Positions 54,339 to 63,664 of a DNA stretch of 64,000 nt are shown here, piece by piece. The notes under the pieces are model-generated. The model was given only the letters and a program-made list of their open reading frames with translations, ran no database searches and had not been told where the DNA came from. Numbering within the stretch: position 1 is the first letter of the stretch; every line of letters begins with the position of its first letter. The stretch lies in assembly GCF_902726645.1 (NCBI RefSeq), contig NZ_CACVAO010000001.1:248001-312000 (forward strand). Direction: 5' to 3'. Source of the stretch: Halobacillus ihumii. Its GTDB lineage: Bacteria > Bacillota > Bacilli > Bacillales > Halobacillaceae. Both the position numbers and the translations under genes were made by a program.

Positions 54339-56423
54339 TTAAAACTGCTGTTTCCATTGGATCGTATTAAAATCTGCAAAGGACATAATGTCATTTGAAA
54401 TTAAACTTAACAATCCCAATCTGTTCTGTTTCACTTTTTCATTTTCTGCCATTACCATCGTATTGTCGAAAAACCGGTGGATTGGTTCAGTAAGCTCAGT
54501 TAACTTACGCAAAGCTTTTTCTGGTTGTTCGTCTGCAAGCAAGTGCTGATACTCATCATGCACTTGCTGATAAGTAACATAAAGATCCTTCTCTGTGTTA
54601 TTTTCAAATAATTCCGGATTCACTTCCATAGATACTGCTTTCTCCGCAAGGTTCAACACTCGGCCCAAAGCTTCCTGAGTGGACTTAAATCCTGGGTCCT
54701 GCCGCTTTTCAGCTAGTATTTTAGCTTTTTCCATAGTTACAGGGTAGATGTGTATCCCGTGTGCTAATACTGCTTCAACGACATCAGGTTCAATTCCTCC
54801 ATCTTTCAATAAGTATGAGGCACGAACAGTAAAAAATTCCTGAACATCTTGCTTAACTTCTGCTCCATTTCGTTCGGAAAGTTGTTTTCTAGCATAAAGG
54901 TCATAAACCATATCAAGCAATTGTTCTAAAGAAATCGACCAATTGTTTTGTTTTAAAATCTGTAATACGCCAAGTGCCTGTCTTCTTAATCCATATGGAT
55001 CTTGAGAACCAGTTGGAATATTCCCAATCGAGATCGAACCAATAATCGTATCCAATTTATCGGCTACGCTGACCACTGAACCAATCATGGTTGCAGGAAG
55101 TTCTCCCCCTGCATGTGTTGGCATGTAATGTTCTCTAATGGCTGCTGCAACGTCTTCCTCCTCGCCAAACAAACGCGCATACTTCTCGCCCATAATTCCT
55201 TGAAGTTCAGAAAACTCATCAACCATATGTGTTACCAAATCAAACTTGCAAAGTTCTGCTGCTCGCATAGCTTTAGCCGTAACTGATTCAGAGAGTTCAA
55301 GCATGGCACTCATTTCAGCGGTAATTGTTTTTACGCGGTCCACTTTATCAGCAAGCGTTCCCAGCTCCTCCTGATACACCATCTTTTGAAGCTTTGCTGC
55401 TTTCTGTTCCAGCGATCCTTTCTGATCCTCTCTATAGAAAAACTGAGCATCAGCAAGTCTTGCTTTTAATACTTTTTCATTTCCACGTGAAACTGTATCT
55501 AAATGTTCACTATTTCCATTTCGAACCGCTACAAAATATGGTTGAAGGCTCCCATTACCTGCTCTGACAGGAAAGTAGCGCTGATGTTCCTTCATTGATG
55601 TAATGAGGGCTTCCTCGGGTACTTCTAAAAATTCTTCACTAAACGCTCCACTGAATACGGTAGGGTATTCAACGAGGTGAGTCACTTCATTCAGCAGATC
55701 CTCGTCCTTCATAATCAGCCAGTTTTTTGTTTCTTCCAGCTTAGATAACTGTTCCACTATAAGCTGTTTACGCTTATTTTGATCAGCAATTACAAACTCT
55801 CGCTCCATAACAGACTCATATTCATCAGCTTCCGAAACGATCGTTTCGCTTCCTAAAAATCGATGACCGTACGTATGTTTAGCAGTTGATACTTTACCGA
55901 TTTGAAAAGGAATGACGGTATCCCCATATAAAGCCACGATCCAGCGAATAGGCCGGATGAAACGAAGGTCCGAGTTTCCCCATCTCATGTTTTTAGGAAA
56001 ATTTAAGCCTAGCAGTACTTCTCCAAATTCTGCTAATAACTTGAAGGAAGACTCACCTTGAGTAAACTTTTTGATATGAACATATTCCGTACCATTAATT
56101 TCCTTGAAATAAATGTCATCAACTGTCTGTCCCTGACCTTTTGAAAAACCGATAGCAGCTTTTGACCAATTACCTTCTTCATCTTGAGCAATCTTTTTCG
56201 CAGGACCTTTCACTTCTTCATCCATATCAGTCTGCTGCTCAGCCACATCGGAAATTTTAACAGCAAGTCGTCTTGGTGTGGCAAAACTTTGAATTGATCC
56301 GAAGGGTATGCGGTTTTCGTTAAACCAATCTTCTGTATGAGCAGTAAGCTGTTTTACAGCGTCATCAATAAATCTGGCTGGCATTTCTTCAAGACCTAGC
56401 TCAAATAACACTGTCTTATTCAT
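54339..56423 (-). CDS. glyS: Glycine-tRNA ligase beta subunit
   Basis: A 694-residue beta chain of the bacterial alpha2-beta2 glycyl-tRNA synthetase. It begins [18 protein letters not shown], contains [10 protein letters not shown] and an anticodon-binding region at the C-terminus ([20 protein letters not shown]). It overlaps glyQ by 8 bp. Both are under the T-box upstream. Confidence 0.96.
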   Translation of the reverse strand: MNKTVLFELGLEEMPARFIDDAVKQLTAHTEDWFNENRIPFGSIQSFATPRRLAVKISDVAEQQTDMDEEVKGPAKKIAQDEEGNWSKAAIGFSKGQGQTVDDIYFKEINGTEYVHIKKFTQGESSFKLLAEFGEVLLGLNFPKNMRWGNSDLRFIRPIRWIVALYGDTVIPFQIGKVSTAKHTYGHRFLGSETIVSEADEYESVMEREFVIADQNKRKQLIVEQLSKLEETKNWLIMKDEDLLNEVTHLVEYPTVFSGAFSEEFLEVPEEALITSMKEHQRYFPVRAGNGSLQPYFVAVRNGNSEHLDTVSRGNEKVLKARLADAQFFYREDQKGSLEQKAAKLQKMVYQEELGTLADKVDRVKTITAEMSAMLELSESVTAKAMRAAELCKFDLVTHMVDEFSELQGIMGEKYARLFGEEEDVAAAIREHYMPTHAGGELPATMIGSVVSVADKLDTIIGSISIGNIPTGSQDPYGLRRQALGVLQILKQNNWSISLEQLLDMVYDLYARKQLSERNGAEVKQDVQEFFTVRASYLLKDGGIEPDVVEAVLAHGIHIYPVTMEKAKILAEKRQDPGFKSTQEALGRVLNLAEKAVSMEVNPELFENNTEKDLYVTYQQVHDEYQHLLADEQPEKALRKLTELTEPIHRFFDNTMVMAENEKVKQNRLGLLSLISNDIMSFADFNTIQWKQQF

Positions 56424-57306
56424 GACTTCCCTCCTCCTTTAACATTGGAAATCCAAGCCTTTCTCTTTCCTCGACGTAGGTTTTAGCAATTTTTCGAGCC
56501 AAGTTCCTTACCCGTGAAATATATCCTGTTCGCTCTGTAACTGAGATAACACCCTTCGCATCTAACAGGTTAAAAGTGTGAGAGCATTTTAAAACATAGT
56601 CATACGCCGGAAACACGAGACCTACTTCCATAATACGTTTAGCCTCTTTCTCATAAATAGAAAAGAGTTCAAACAACATTTCATCATCGGATTGCTCAAA
56701 TGTATAAACCGAATGTTCATATTCAGGCTGAGTGTAGATGTCACCTACAGTCACGCCGTCTGTCCATTCTAATTCAAATACATCCTCTTTATCCTGAATA
56801 TAGGAAGCTAAACGCTCAATTCCATAGGTGATTTCAGCAGAGACGGGCCGTGCTTCCAGACCGCCAATTTGCTGGAAATAAGTAAATTGAGTAATTTCCA
56901 TTCCATCTAACCATACTTCCCAACCAAGTCCTGCAGCCCCTAAAGTTGGATTCTCCCAGTTATCCTCAACAAAACGTATATCATGTTTCGCTGGATCTAT
57001 ACCCAATGCCATTAATGAATCTAAGTATAGCTCCTGAATGTGATCAGGTGAGGGCTTCATAATGACTTGAAATTGGTGGTGCTGATAGAGACGATTAGGA
57101 TTCTGGCCATATCTGCCATCCGCTGGTCTTCTAGATGGTTCAACATAGGCTACATTCCAAGGTTCAGGGCCAAGACTTCTAAGCAATGTCATAGGCGACA
57201 TTGTTCCTGCCCCTTTTTCAGTATCATACGCTTGCATTAGCAAACAACCCTGGCTGGACCAATGGTTTTGCAAGGTTTGGATCATCGTTTGAATATTCAA
57301 ATTCAT
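56416..57306 (-). CDS. glyQ: Glycine-tRNA ligase alpha subunit
   Basis: A 296-residue class II catalytic subunit that forms glycyl-adenylate. It begins [17 protein letters not shown] and carries [17 protein letters not shown], typical of the alpha chain. The start is behind GAGGAGG. It is directly downstream of the T-box leader, and the alpha subunit is first, as usual. Confidence 0.96.
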   Translation of the reverse strand: MNLNIQTMIQTLQNHWSSQGCLLMQAYDTEKGAGTMSPMTLLRSLGPEPWNVAYVEPSRRPADGRYGQNPNRLYQHHQFQVIMKPSPDHIQELYLDSLMALGIDPAKHDIRFVEDNWENPTLGAAGLGWEVWLDGMEITQFTYFQQIGGLEARPVSAEITYGIERLASYIQDKEDVFELEWTDGVTVGDIYTQPEYEHSVYTFEQSDDEMLFELFSIYEKEAKRIMEVGLVFPAYDYVLKCSHTFNLLDAKGVISVTERTGYISRVRNLARKIAKTYVEERERLGFPMLKEEGSHE

Positions 57307-57367
57307 TAACCTCCTCTTTCGTAGTTCATAACTTTCGAAAACCTCTCATTACCTAAAGCTGAACATA

Positions 57368-57585
57368 AAGAAACCCCGTCCCTATGCCTTACGACATAGG
57401 GACGGGGTTTCCGCGGTTCCACCCTACTTGCTTGCCAGTTGCTTTAAAAACAGCAAGCCGCTTTGTAACGATCATGCTCCAGACTGCCTTCATCGAATTA
57501 CACAACCTGACTCTCACCACCACAGGCTCGCTTATAACTGTGTAAAGATCGATTACTACTTTCCTTCATAGCATCAATTTATTAG
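57368..57585 (-). ncRNA. T-box riboswitch of glyQS
   Basis: The leader of glyQS on the minus strand contains the T-box core GGGTGGAACCGCGG (57424-57411 region) and the terminator with the 17-bp stem GAAACCCCGTCCCTATG/CATAGGGACGGGGTTTC (57370-57411). A probable glycine specifier GGC is at 57488-57486. Uncharged tRNA-Gly would form the antiterminator and allow glyQS expression. Confidence 0.9.
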
Positions 57586-57624
57586 TAATGAAATCATACT
57601 GAATCTTGAATCGTTTGTCAATCA

Positions 57625-58371
57625 TCATTCCTTAAAGAGATCCAACTGTTTAAGAAACTTTCGTGACTTTAGAAGGTAACCTCCATAACGATCATAGTAT
57701 TCGTCTAAAAGTTGACGGAGTTTTTTCTTATTCTCTTCTTTCAGAGAAATGTCCCCCAGCCTTTTTACGTCCATATGTAGAAATAAACGCAACAATCGTG
57801 ATAGAGGCTCTGTTAAACGATAAGCTCCCGGATCAATGTGCCAGCAACGGCTGCATAATAAGCCGCCCTCCATTATAGAGAACGCATAAGGGCTTTGCTC
57901 CTTTCCACAGTTTATACAACCGTCAACTATTGGAGCAAAGCCTGCTTTTCTATACAATTTCATCTCATACATCATGGAAAGAATCTCCGGATCTTTCCCG
58001 TCGGCCATCCACTTCAGAGATTGTAATAACTGTTCAAATATAAAAGGATCAGGCCTTTTCTCTTCAATAAGCTTATCGGTTAATTCAGCCATATAGGATG
58101 CATATCCTGTCAAAATAATATCTTCACGTATTGATCGAAATGAAGCCATAACCTCCCCTTGACTTAATGAGCCTAGTCCAGAACCAACGTAGAGCAAATA
58201 TTGGCCGTGAATAAATGGTTGGGTGACCGAGGCCATTCGGCTTTTGGGCTTTTTAGCTCCTCGAGCCATGGCCCCGATCTTTCCCTTTTCTCTCGTCATC
58301 AAGGTTACTATTTTGTGTGTTTCCCCATAATTCCTCGTTCGTATCACAATACCTTCCACATTTTCTAACAA
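57625..58371 (-). CDS. recO: DNA repair protein RecO
   Basis: A 248-residue RecO. The N-terminal OB fold has EGIVIRTRNYGETHKIVTLM, and the zinc finger has CINCGKEQSPYAFS and CSRCWH. It loads RecA with RecR in gap repair. The start is taken at TTG 58371, 7 nt from AGGTGA, giving MLENVEGIV, which fits other RecO N-termini. A GTG at 58380 is inside the site. It lies 14 bp after yqzL. Confidence 0.93.
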   Translation of the reverse strand: MLENVEGIVIRTRNYGETHKIVTLMTREKGKIGAMARGAKKPKSRMASVTQPFIHGQYLLYVGSGLGSLSQGEVMASFRSIREDIILTGYASYMAELTDKLIEEKRPDPFIFEQLLQSLKWMADGKDPEILSMMYEMKLYRKAGFAPIVDGCINCGKEQSPYAFSIMEGGLLCSRCWHIDPGAYRLTEPLSRLLRLFLHMDVKRLGDISLKEENKKKLRQLLDEYYDRYGGYLLKSRKFLKQLDLFKE

Positions 58372-58385
58372 AGCATTCACCTGCT

Positions 58386-58538
58386 TTAGTTACTGCCCGG
58401 ATCTTCCTCACCCTGTTCTGTCACTGCTGAAACTAATGACTCTTCTGACGATGCATTGTTTATTTCCAGTTCCTTCATCAACAAATAGGTTTCTATGTTT
58501 CCTGTCTGTCTAAATACATTCCAAGACATGTTATGCAC
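58386..58538 (-). CDS. yqzL: YqzL family small protein
   Basis: A 50-residue protein, MHNMSWNVFRQTGNIETYLL followed by a polar, acidic tail. The WNVF-TGNIETYLL pattern is that of the YqzL family, located between era and recO in Bacillus. The start is taken at GTG 58538 behind GGCGGTG; ATG 58529 is possible. Its function is unknown. Confidence 0.75.
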   Translation of the reverse strand: MHNMSWNVFRQTGNIETYLLMKELEINNASSEESLVSAVTEQGEEDPGSN

Positions 58539-58638
58539 AAGAAACACCGCCTTTCATAGTATCGTTAAAAAAGAAATGTCATGACATACTTAGGTTGCTT
58601 CATATGAGAAAAACCATAAGGCTTAATTTTTTCCATAT

Positions 58639-59544
58639 TTAATATTCGTCTTCATTATAACCGAAATCACTTAGCTGCACTTGGCGGTTCCGCCAATCCT
58701 TCTGAACTTTCACCCAAAGTTCCAAATAGACGCGACTTCCTAATAAAGCCTCAATATCTTTCCGTGCCCGCTTACCAACTTCTTTCAGCATGCTGCCTTG
58801 TTTACCAATGATAATCCCCTTTTGTGATTTACGTTCTACGATGATTGCTGCTTGCACGTAGACAGCATTTGAATCCTTTCTTGGCTCTATGCCCTCGATG
58901 ACTACAGCAATTGAATGCGGAATTTCCTCCCGCGTCAGGTGCAATACCTTTTCTCTTATAAACTCACTGATAATAAAGCGCTCCGGGTGATCGGTAATCT
59001 GGTCTTCCGGATAGAACTGCGGTCCTTCCGGCAAGTGTCCTTTAACTACTTGCAGCAAATGGTTAACATTGTTACCTTCTAAGGCAGAAATCGGCACAAT
59101 TTCTTCAAACTCAAATTTCTCTCGGTATTGGTCAATGAGCGGCAGAAGCTTATCAGGGTGTACCTGATCGATTTTATTAATAACCAGAAAAACGGGCTTG
59201 TCTACTCGTTCAAGACGATCCAGGATAAACTGATCGCCTCGTCCATACCCCTCTTCAGCATTGATCATAAACATTACGGCATCCACTTCATTTAACGTAT
59301 TTTCCGCTACATTAACCATGTAATCTCCCAGTTTATGTTTCGGCTTATGAATACCGGGTGTATCAATAAAAATAACTTGAGCATCTTTCTCCGTCAATAC
59401 ACCGGAAATTTTATTTCTTGTTGTTTGCGGCTTATCGCTCATGATAGCAATTTTCTCACCAATAACATGATTCATAAAAGTTGATTTTCCGACATTCGGG
59501 CGGCCCACTATGGCTACAAAGCCGGATTTAAATTGTTCTTCCAT
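58639..59544 (-). CDS. era: GTPase Era
   Basis: A 301-residue GTPase that helps 16S rRNA maturation. It has G1 [10 protein letters not shown]3 DTPGIHK, G4 NKID, and the C-terminal KH domain with [20 protein letters not shown]. The cdd gene that precedes era in B. subtilis is missing here; dgkA is directly upstream. Confidence 0.97.
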   Translation of the reverse strand: MEEQFKSGFVAIVGRPNVGKSTFMNHVIGEKIAIMSDKPQTTRNKISGVLTEKDAQVIFIDTPGIHKPKHKLGDYMVNVAENTLNEVDAVMFMINAEEGYGRGDQFILDRLERVDKPVFLVINKIDQVHPDKLLPLIDQYREKFEFEEIVPISALEGNNVNHLLQVVKGHLPEGPQFYPEDQITDHPERFIISEFIREKVLHLTREEIPHSIAVVIEGIEPRKDSNAVYVQAAIIVERKSQKGIIIGKQGSMLKEVGKRARKDIEALLGSRVYLELWVKVQKDWRNRQVQLSDFGYNEDEY

Positions 59545-59574
59545 AAACTTTCCTCCATAAAAACTTTGATTGAT

Positions 59575-59955
59575 TTATAAGATCATTATGAGTTTAGGCA
59601 AAAATATACATATTCCCACGAGTACTGATCCTACAGCTGTTATCAACACCGCAGCAGCGGCCATATCTTTAATAATTCCTGCTAATGGATGCTGTTCGGG
59701 TGCCAAATAATCCAATACACGTTCAATACTCGAATTAATGACTTCCATTGTTAATACTAGAACAATCATAGTTATTAGAACAGCCCATTCAGTCCATGAG
59801 ATTCCAAAGTAAACGGCTAGGAAACAAGCCAGGCTGGCAGCCAAAAGATGAATACGGAAATTCCTCTCCGTTAAAAAGACTTCTTTAAGCCCATTTAATG
59901 CAAACCGCAGCCCTATTAACTTGCTTCGTTTACGATCTCTTGAGTCCATACTCAT
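59575..59955 (-). CDS. dgkA: Diacylglycerol/undecaprenol kinase DgkA
   Basis: A 126-residue membrane kinase of the DagK family (undecaprenol kinase in Gram-positives). It has three transmembrane helices, the catalytic EVINSSIERVLD and the DMAAAAV motif. The start is taken at ATG 59955, 8 nt behind AGAGGAAA. The frame is open further upstream, but that overlaps the ybeY end. It overlaps ybeY by 26 bp. Confidence 0.9.
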   Translation of the reverse strand: MSMDSRDRKRSKLIGLRFALNGLKEVFLTERNFRIHLLAASLACFLAVYFGISWTEWAVLITMIVLVLTMEVINSSIERVLDYLAPEQHPLAGIIKDMAAAAVLITAVGSVLVGICIFLPKLIMIL

Positions 59956-60400
59956 GTAGAATTTCCTCTTGACGGGAAAACATTGTCTTTTCATCTTCTT
60001 TCTCCATGTGATCATACCCAAGGAGGTGCAAAAATCCATGTAGAGCCAAAAAACCTAACTCTCTTTCAAATGAATGATCAAATTCCTCAGACTGTTCTTT
60101 TGCTTTATCCACCGAAATCACAATGTCACCTAGAATGGCGGGCATTTCACTTGACTGGACTTCCACTTCCCCTTCACCTAGTTCTTGCATAGCAAAAGAA
60201 ATGACATCTGTAGACTGGTCCTTTTGTCTGTAATTCCGATTTAATTCCTGAATGTAGTCGTTATCCACGAATGAAATAGATACTTCAGATTGAGGTGTAA
60301 CCTGTTCTTTTTCCGCAGCAAACTCGACCAATCTTTGAATTAAATCTACAAACGCTTCATCAACTGAATCGGTCTCATCTTGAAAATCAATTTGTACCAT
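59930..60400 (-). CDS. ybeY: Endoribonuclease YbeY
   Basis: A 156-residue metal-dependent rRNA maturation factor. It has the zinc motif HGFLHLLGYDH (HxxxHxxxxxH) near the C-terminus and LGDIVIS in the middle. The start ATG 60400 overlaps the end of the decayed pgpH (TAATG). It is upstream of dgkA and era. Confidence 0.95.
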   Translation of the reverse strand: MVQIDFQDETDSVDEAFVDLIQRLVEFAAEKEQVTPQSEVSISFVDNDYIQELNRNYRQKDQSTDVISFAMQELGEGEVEVQSSEMPAILGDIVISVDKAKEQSEEFDHSFERELGFLALHGFLHLLGYDHMEKEDEKTMFSRQEEILHEYGLKRS

Positions 60401-61056
60401 TATTTAGCCTCCTTTATGATTGAATGTTGATCAGGATACTGAATCCTGGAATGAAATATCCCCTTCAACGTTTAGACAAATTGCATTTTCTATCGTTTTT
60501 AACTCTTTGAACGACAAACTGCATTCATCAAAAATAGAAATACTTCAGTAAAGTTGTTCTGTGATGCTGTTTAGCAATATCAATAATTTCTTTCGGAAGT
60601 TTTTCTTTTTTTAATAGTTCTGCCCCATCATAAGGATGGTTAATGATAATCGTAGCACTTTGTACAGGATTTAGAAAATCGTGCGGGTTTTTCATGCCCA
60701 TTTGATTTTCGATAAAATAGCGCGGATTTAGCGTTTTTCCTAGATCATGATAATAAGCACCGACTCGTTCCAGCAATCCACGTGCTCCGATCGCCTCGCA
60801 AGCTGATTCACTTAAATTAGCTACCATTATACTGTGATGATAAGTCCCCGGGGCTTCCGTCAATATTTTGCGTAACAATTTGTGGTTAACCTTTGTTCCG
60901 TTTTCTTTTCATTCCCTATTGTGATAGGTGACCGGATGGTTTCATCTGCTACACTAAATTTATCAAGATTATATGTTTCCGTATATACATTTGGTATACA
61001 CAGATCCCATATTGTTTAAAAATTTGAACAAGCAGTGTCTTTTTATCCCGTTTCAT
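60400..61056 (-). pseudogene. pgpH: Decayed pgpH (c-di-AMP phosphodiesterase)
   Basis: Between phoH and ybeY, where the B. subtilis-type segment has pgpH (about 2.1 kb, 7TM-HD), there is only 657 bp. Pieces in order on the minus strand are: an ATG with a short N-terminal stretch (61056); VYTETYNLDKFSVADETIRS, the start of the extracellular domain, in another frame (about 61000-60900); then ILTEAPGTYHHSIMVANLSE to QHHRTTLLKYFYF, the HD domain with YYHDLGK (60878-60528); and last, in two frames, KELKTIENAIC and GIFHSRIQYPDQHS, the C-terminus (60529-60400). The transmembrane bundle, part of the ectodomain and about 65 residues after the HD core are missing. Several deletions and frameshifts exclude a functional enzyme, unless the sequence is wrong. 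Confidence 0.85.
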
Positions 61057-61096
61057 ATCCTCATCCCTTTTACATTATATGTAAACCACGAATATA

Positions 61097-61124
61097 AAAT
61101 AAGACCCGCATGACGGGCCTTATG
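61097..61124 (-). terminator. Hairpin at the end of phoH
   Basis: Stem AAGGCCCG with CGGGTCTT on the minus strand followed by ATTTTAT, overlapping the phoH stop codon. It would separate phoH from the decayed pgpH. Confidence 0.6.
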
Positions 61125-62082
61125 ACTGATCGTGCTCGTAGGCATCAATGATTCTTTGAACTAGAGGATGCCTCACCACATCTGTTTGATCCAAGTGGAT
61201 AAACTCAGACCCTTTCACACTTCCGAGTTTCTGCTCAGCAACCTTTAATCCAGACGTGACTCCTTTCGGAAGGTCTACCTGGGTAATATCGCCGGTTATA
61301 ATCATTTTTGACCCAAAACCAAGACGAGTCAGAAACATTTTCATTTGTTCGGGTGTTGTATTTTGGGCTTCATCTAAGATAGCAAAAGCGTCGTCAAGAG
61401 TCCGCCCCCTCATGTATGCCAGAGGAGCAATCTCTATCGTTCCTCTGTCGATTAATCTTGCAGTATGCTCTGCACCAAATACATCATGTAAAGAATCATA
61501 GAGCGGTCGTAAATAGGGGTCAACTTTTTCCTTTAAATCGCCCGGAAGGAATCCTAAGCTTTCTCCTGCTTCAACCGCCGGACGGGTGAGAATAATTCGT
61601 TTTACATCACCATTTTTGAGAGCATTGACTGCCATCACAACAGCCAGATAGGTTTTACCCGTACCTGCGGGTCCAATACCGAAGACAAGATCATGATTTT
61701 TAATCGCTGACACATATTTTCTCTGGCCGAGGGTTTTTACTCGAACAGACTTTCCTTTTGAATTCTTCGTAATTTCATCCTCAAAAAGGGCTTCAAACTG
61801 ATTGATTTTTCCTTTTTTCGCGAGCTCTACCGCGTATACAATATCGCGTTCTGTTATGGATAACCCTTTGCGGATAATGGCTAGTACAGCCAGTAAAATA
61901 TCTTCTACCAAACGAACATGCTCGGCTTCCCCTGAAACATTTACTCGTTCACCTCGAGATATGATCGAGACGTTCAATTGCTCTTCAATTTGCTTTAAAT
62001 GTCTATCTTCTGTACCGAATAGAGCCAGAGCTTCTGTTGGATTATTCAGTTGAATATCAATTGTTTTTAAGTTTCCTTGCAT
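61120..62082 (-). CDS. phoH: PhoH family ATPase
   Basis: A 320-residue P-loop protein. It has Walker A GPAGTGKT, DDAFAILDEAQNTTPEQMKMF (Walker B) and LTRLGFGSKMIITGD. The function is uncertain (RNA-related). The start is ATG 62082, 7 nt behind AAGGAG. It lies 2 bp after yqfD. Confidence 0.94.
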   Translation of the reverse strand: MQGNLKTIDIQLNNPTEALALFGTEDRHLKQIEEQLNVSIISRGERVNVSGEAEHVRLVEDILLAVLAIIRKGLSITERDIVYAVELAKKGKINQFEALFEDEITKNSKGKSVRVKTLGQRKYVSAIKNHDLVFGIGPAGTGKTYLAVVMAVNALKNGDVKRIILTRPAVEAGESLGFLPGDLKEKVDPYLRPLYDSLHDVFGAEHTARLIDRGTIEIAPLAYMRGRTLDDAFAILDEAQNTTPEQMKMFLTRLGFGSKMIITGDITQVDLPKGVTSGLKVAEQKLGSVKGSEFIHLDQTDVVRHPLVQRIIDAYEHDQS

Positions 62083-62084
62083 AC

Positions 62085-63296
62085 TCAATCTCCTTGGGTT
62101 ACATACTTGGTCACTGCAATGTTCTCGTGTACTTTGAATAAAAGGATTAATTTTACTTTACCATTCTCCTTACGCTCGTGCAAAACTTTTTCGCCGATGA
62201 CCTCTGCCTCTTCATCCAGCTTCTGCTTTAAGTCTCTTTTGGCTGCCACGATTCCCTGTTTAACACGATCGTTTGCTGGTTGAACATCTTCCTGAGCATA
62301 CATATCTTCGACTTCCAAACGGATTGGCAGCTCCCAACCAAACAAGTCCCACTTCTTTTGAGAGGTTTCCACTCTTACATTTTCCTCATCCTTATTCCAC
62401 CATCCCCATATCGGAATCTTTATTGAGCCTATCCCGAGGGAATACGCTGAAGATTTTTCTCCATCTGTAAGTTGCAATTGCTGATCTTTAGGAACTTGAA
62501 TTTCCGCTCGGTACCATGTTTCAGCAATGACTTCTCCTTCAGCCTCAATATACTTGCCGCTATCTTCTTCAGATTCATCCTTGGCCGTTTCATTTGTATC
62601 TTCTTTTAGTTTACCTGTGGCGAGCACTGTCCCTTTTTTAACAAACTGATTAACGGAGACTAAAGGTCTGCCTTTAGTAATAAACATTTTTTTTATTATG
62701 CCCTTTTTTGATGCTACTAAATCAGCTGGCCGCGTCGTTTCATCTGGATCCTGCCTCGTTTTCATAACCCCATAAAGCTGGTAGCTCGTCCCTTTCTTTT
62801 TCACACCAATCCAAAGCAAATCAGGAACATCCTCCAGGAGAAGTCGTTGTACCTCATTAGGATCTTTCATCCCAATTGTCAATTTCCCTTCTGTTACACC
62901 ATAGGATTCGAGCTGGCTTTCGACAGTCGCTTCAAGCTCAGGCGGCAACCCTTTAATCTGTACAGACCATAATGTATTGGCAAGTAAAAACAAGGCACAG
63001 ATCCCACAAAGAAAGGCAGCGAGTACTGCCTTTTTAGCAAGTAACCGATGGATGAGAAATGGAATACCATGACGAGCAATGATATGGATTTTACAGCGGT
63101 ATTTTTTACGAAGCCTGCGATAAATCATCCAGTCCTTAAGACGTATAGTCATTTGTACATCTTTGTCAGACACCTGCTTAACGTTTGTTATATAAGCTCC
63201 TTCTCTTGTACAAGCCTGAAGGAAAGCCTCAATTAATGCCCCTTTAACCCTTACTGTAACTAGTCCATATAAAAAATCTAATTGGTTCCTCGCCAT
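62085..63296 (-). CDS. yqfD: Sporulation protein YqfD
   Basis: A 403-residue sporulation stage IV-type membrane protein of the YqfD family, with one transmembrane helix (about residues 90-110) and a large extracytoplasmic part. YqfC and YqfD form a pair conserved in spore formers; it is expressed late in the mother cell. It overlaps yqfC by one base. It supports a spore-forming host. Confidence 0.92.
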   Translation of the reverse strand: MARNQLDFLYGLVTVRVKGALIEAFLQACTREGAYITNVKQVSDKDVQMTIRLKDWMIYRRLRKKYRCKIHIIARHGIPFLIHRLLAKKAVLAAFLCGICALFLLANTLWSVQIKGLPPELEATVESQLESYGVTEGKLTIGMKDPNEVQRLLLEDVPDLLWIGVKKKGTSYQLYGVMKTRQDPDETTRPADLVASKKGIIKKMFITKGRPLVSVNQFVKKGTVLATGKLKEDTNETAKDESEEDSGKYIEAEGEVIAETWYRAEIQVPKDQQLQLTDGEKSSAYSLGIGSIKIPIWGWWNKDEENVRVETSQKKWDLFGWELPIRLEVEDMYAQEDVQPANDRVKQGIVAAKRDLKQKLDEEAEVIGEKVLHERKENGKVKLILLFKVHENIAVTKYVTQGD

Positions 63297-63595
63297 TACT
63301 TCCCTCCTTTCTTTGGATCAGGATAAAATTCTATGGAATCAAGTGTACCTTCGAGGAGCAATTCTTCCTTTAACATCATTTTAATTCGTAAGCTTTTCCC
63401 TTTTATGGAGAGGTGGCCATCACGATACTTTAAGCGCACTTCACGGTCTGAAAAAAGCAGTAGTCCCGTATGATTTTCTATGTAGGCATGGATCGACCCA
63501 ATCGTAGTTATGCGAGGAAGATCAAGCATAACGTCAGAAGGTAAATCGAAATAACGGCCGACCCATGTACGAATTTGCTGCTGCCATTTCACCAT
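63296..63595 (-). CDS. yqfC: Sporulation protein YqfC
   Basis: A 99-residue YabP/YqfC-family sporulation protein with a beta-rich fold (LPRITTIGSIHAYIENHTGL). It is coupled to yqfD by TAATG overlap. The start follows AAAGGAGG. Confidence 0.92.
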   Translation of the reverse strand: MVKWQQQIRTWVGRYFDLPSDVMLDLPRITTIGSIHAYIENHTGLLLFSDREVRLKYRDGHLSIKGKSLRIKMMLKEELLLEGTLDSIEFYPDPKKGGK

Positions 63596-63625
63596 TCGAT
63601 TTCCTCCTTTCTCTTATACATACGA

Positions 63626-63664
63626 AAAACGCACGAATTGTATCACTACAATTCGTGCGTTTTT
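63626..63664. terminator. Terminator between the right-edge gene and yqfC
   Basis: A 17-bp perfect stem, AAAACGCACGAATTGTA with TACAATTCGTGCGTTTT, and T-runs on both strands. Confidence 0.9.

Noticed and set aside
58542..58625. A 23-codon frame between era and yqzL
   Set aside because: It has no ribosome binding site and is too short to support without other evidence.
60528..60878. A stand-alone 116-residue HD-domain protein
   Set aside because: It begins inside a conserved HD region with TTG and no site, and is flanked by other out-of-frame pieces of PgpH, so it is a pseudogene fragment.
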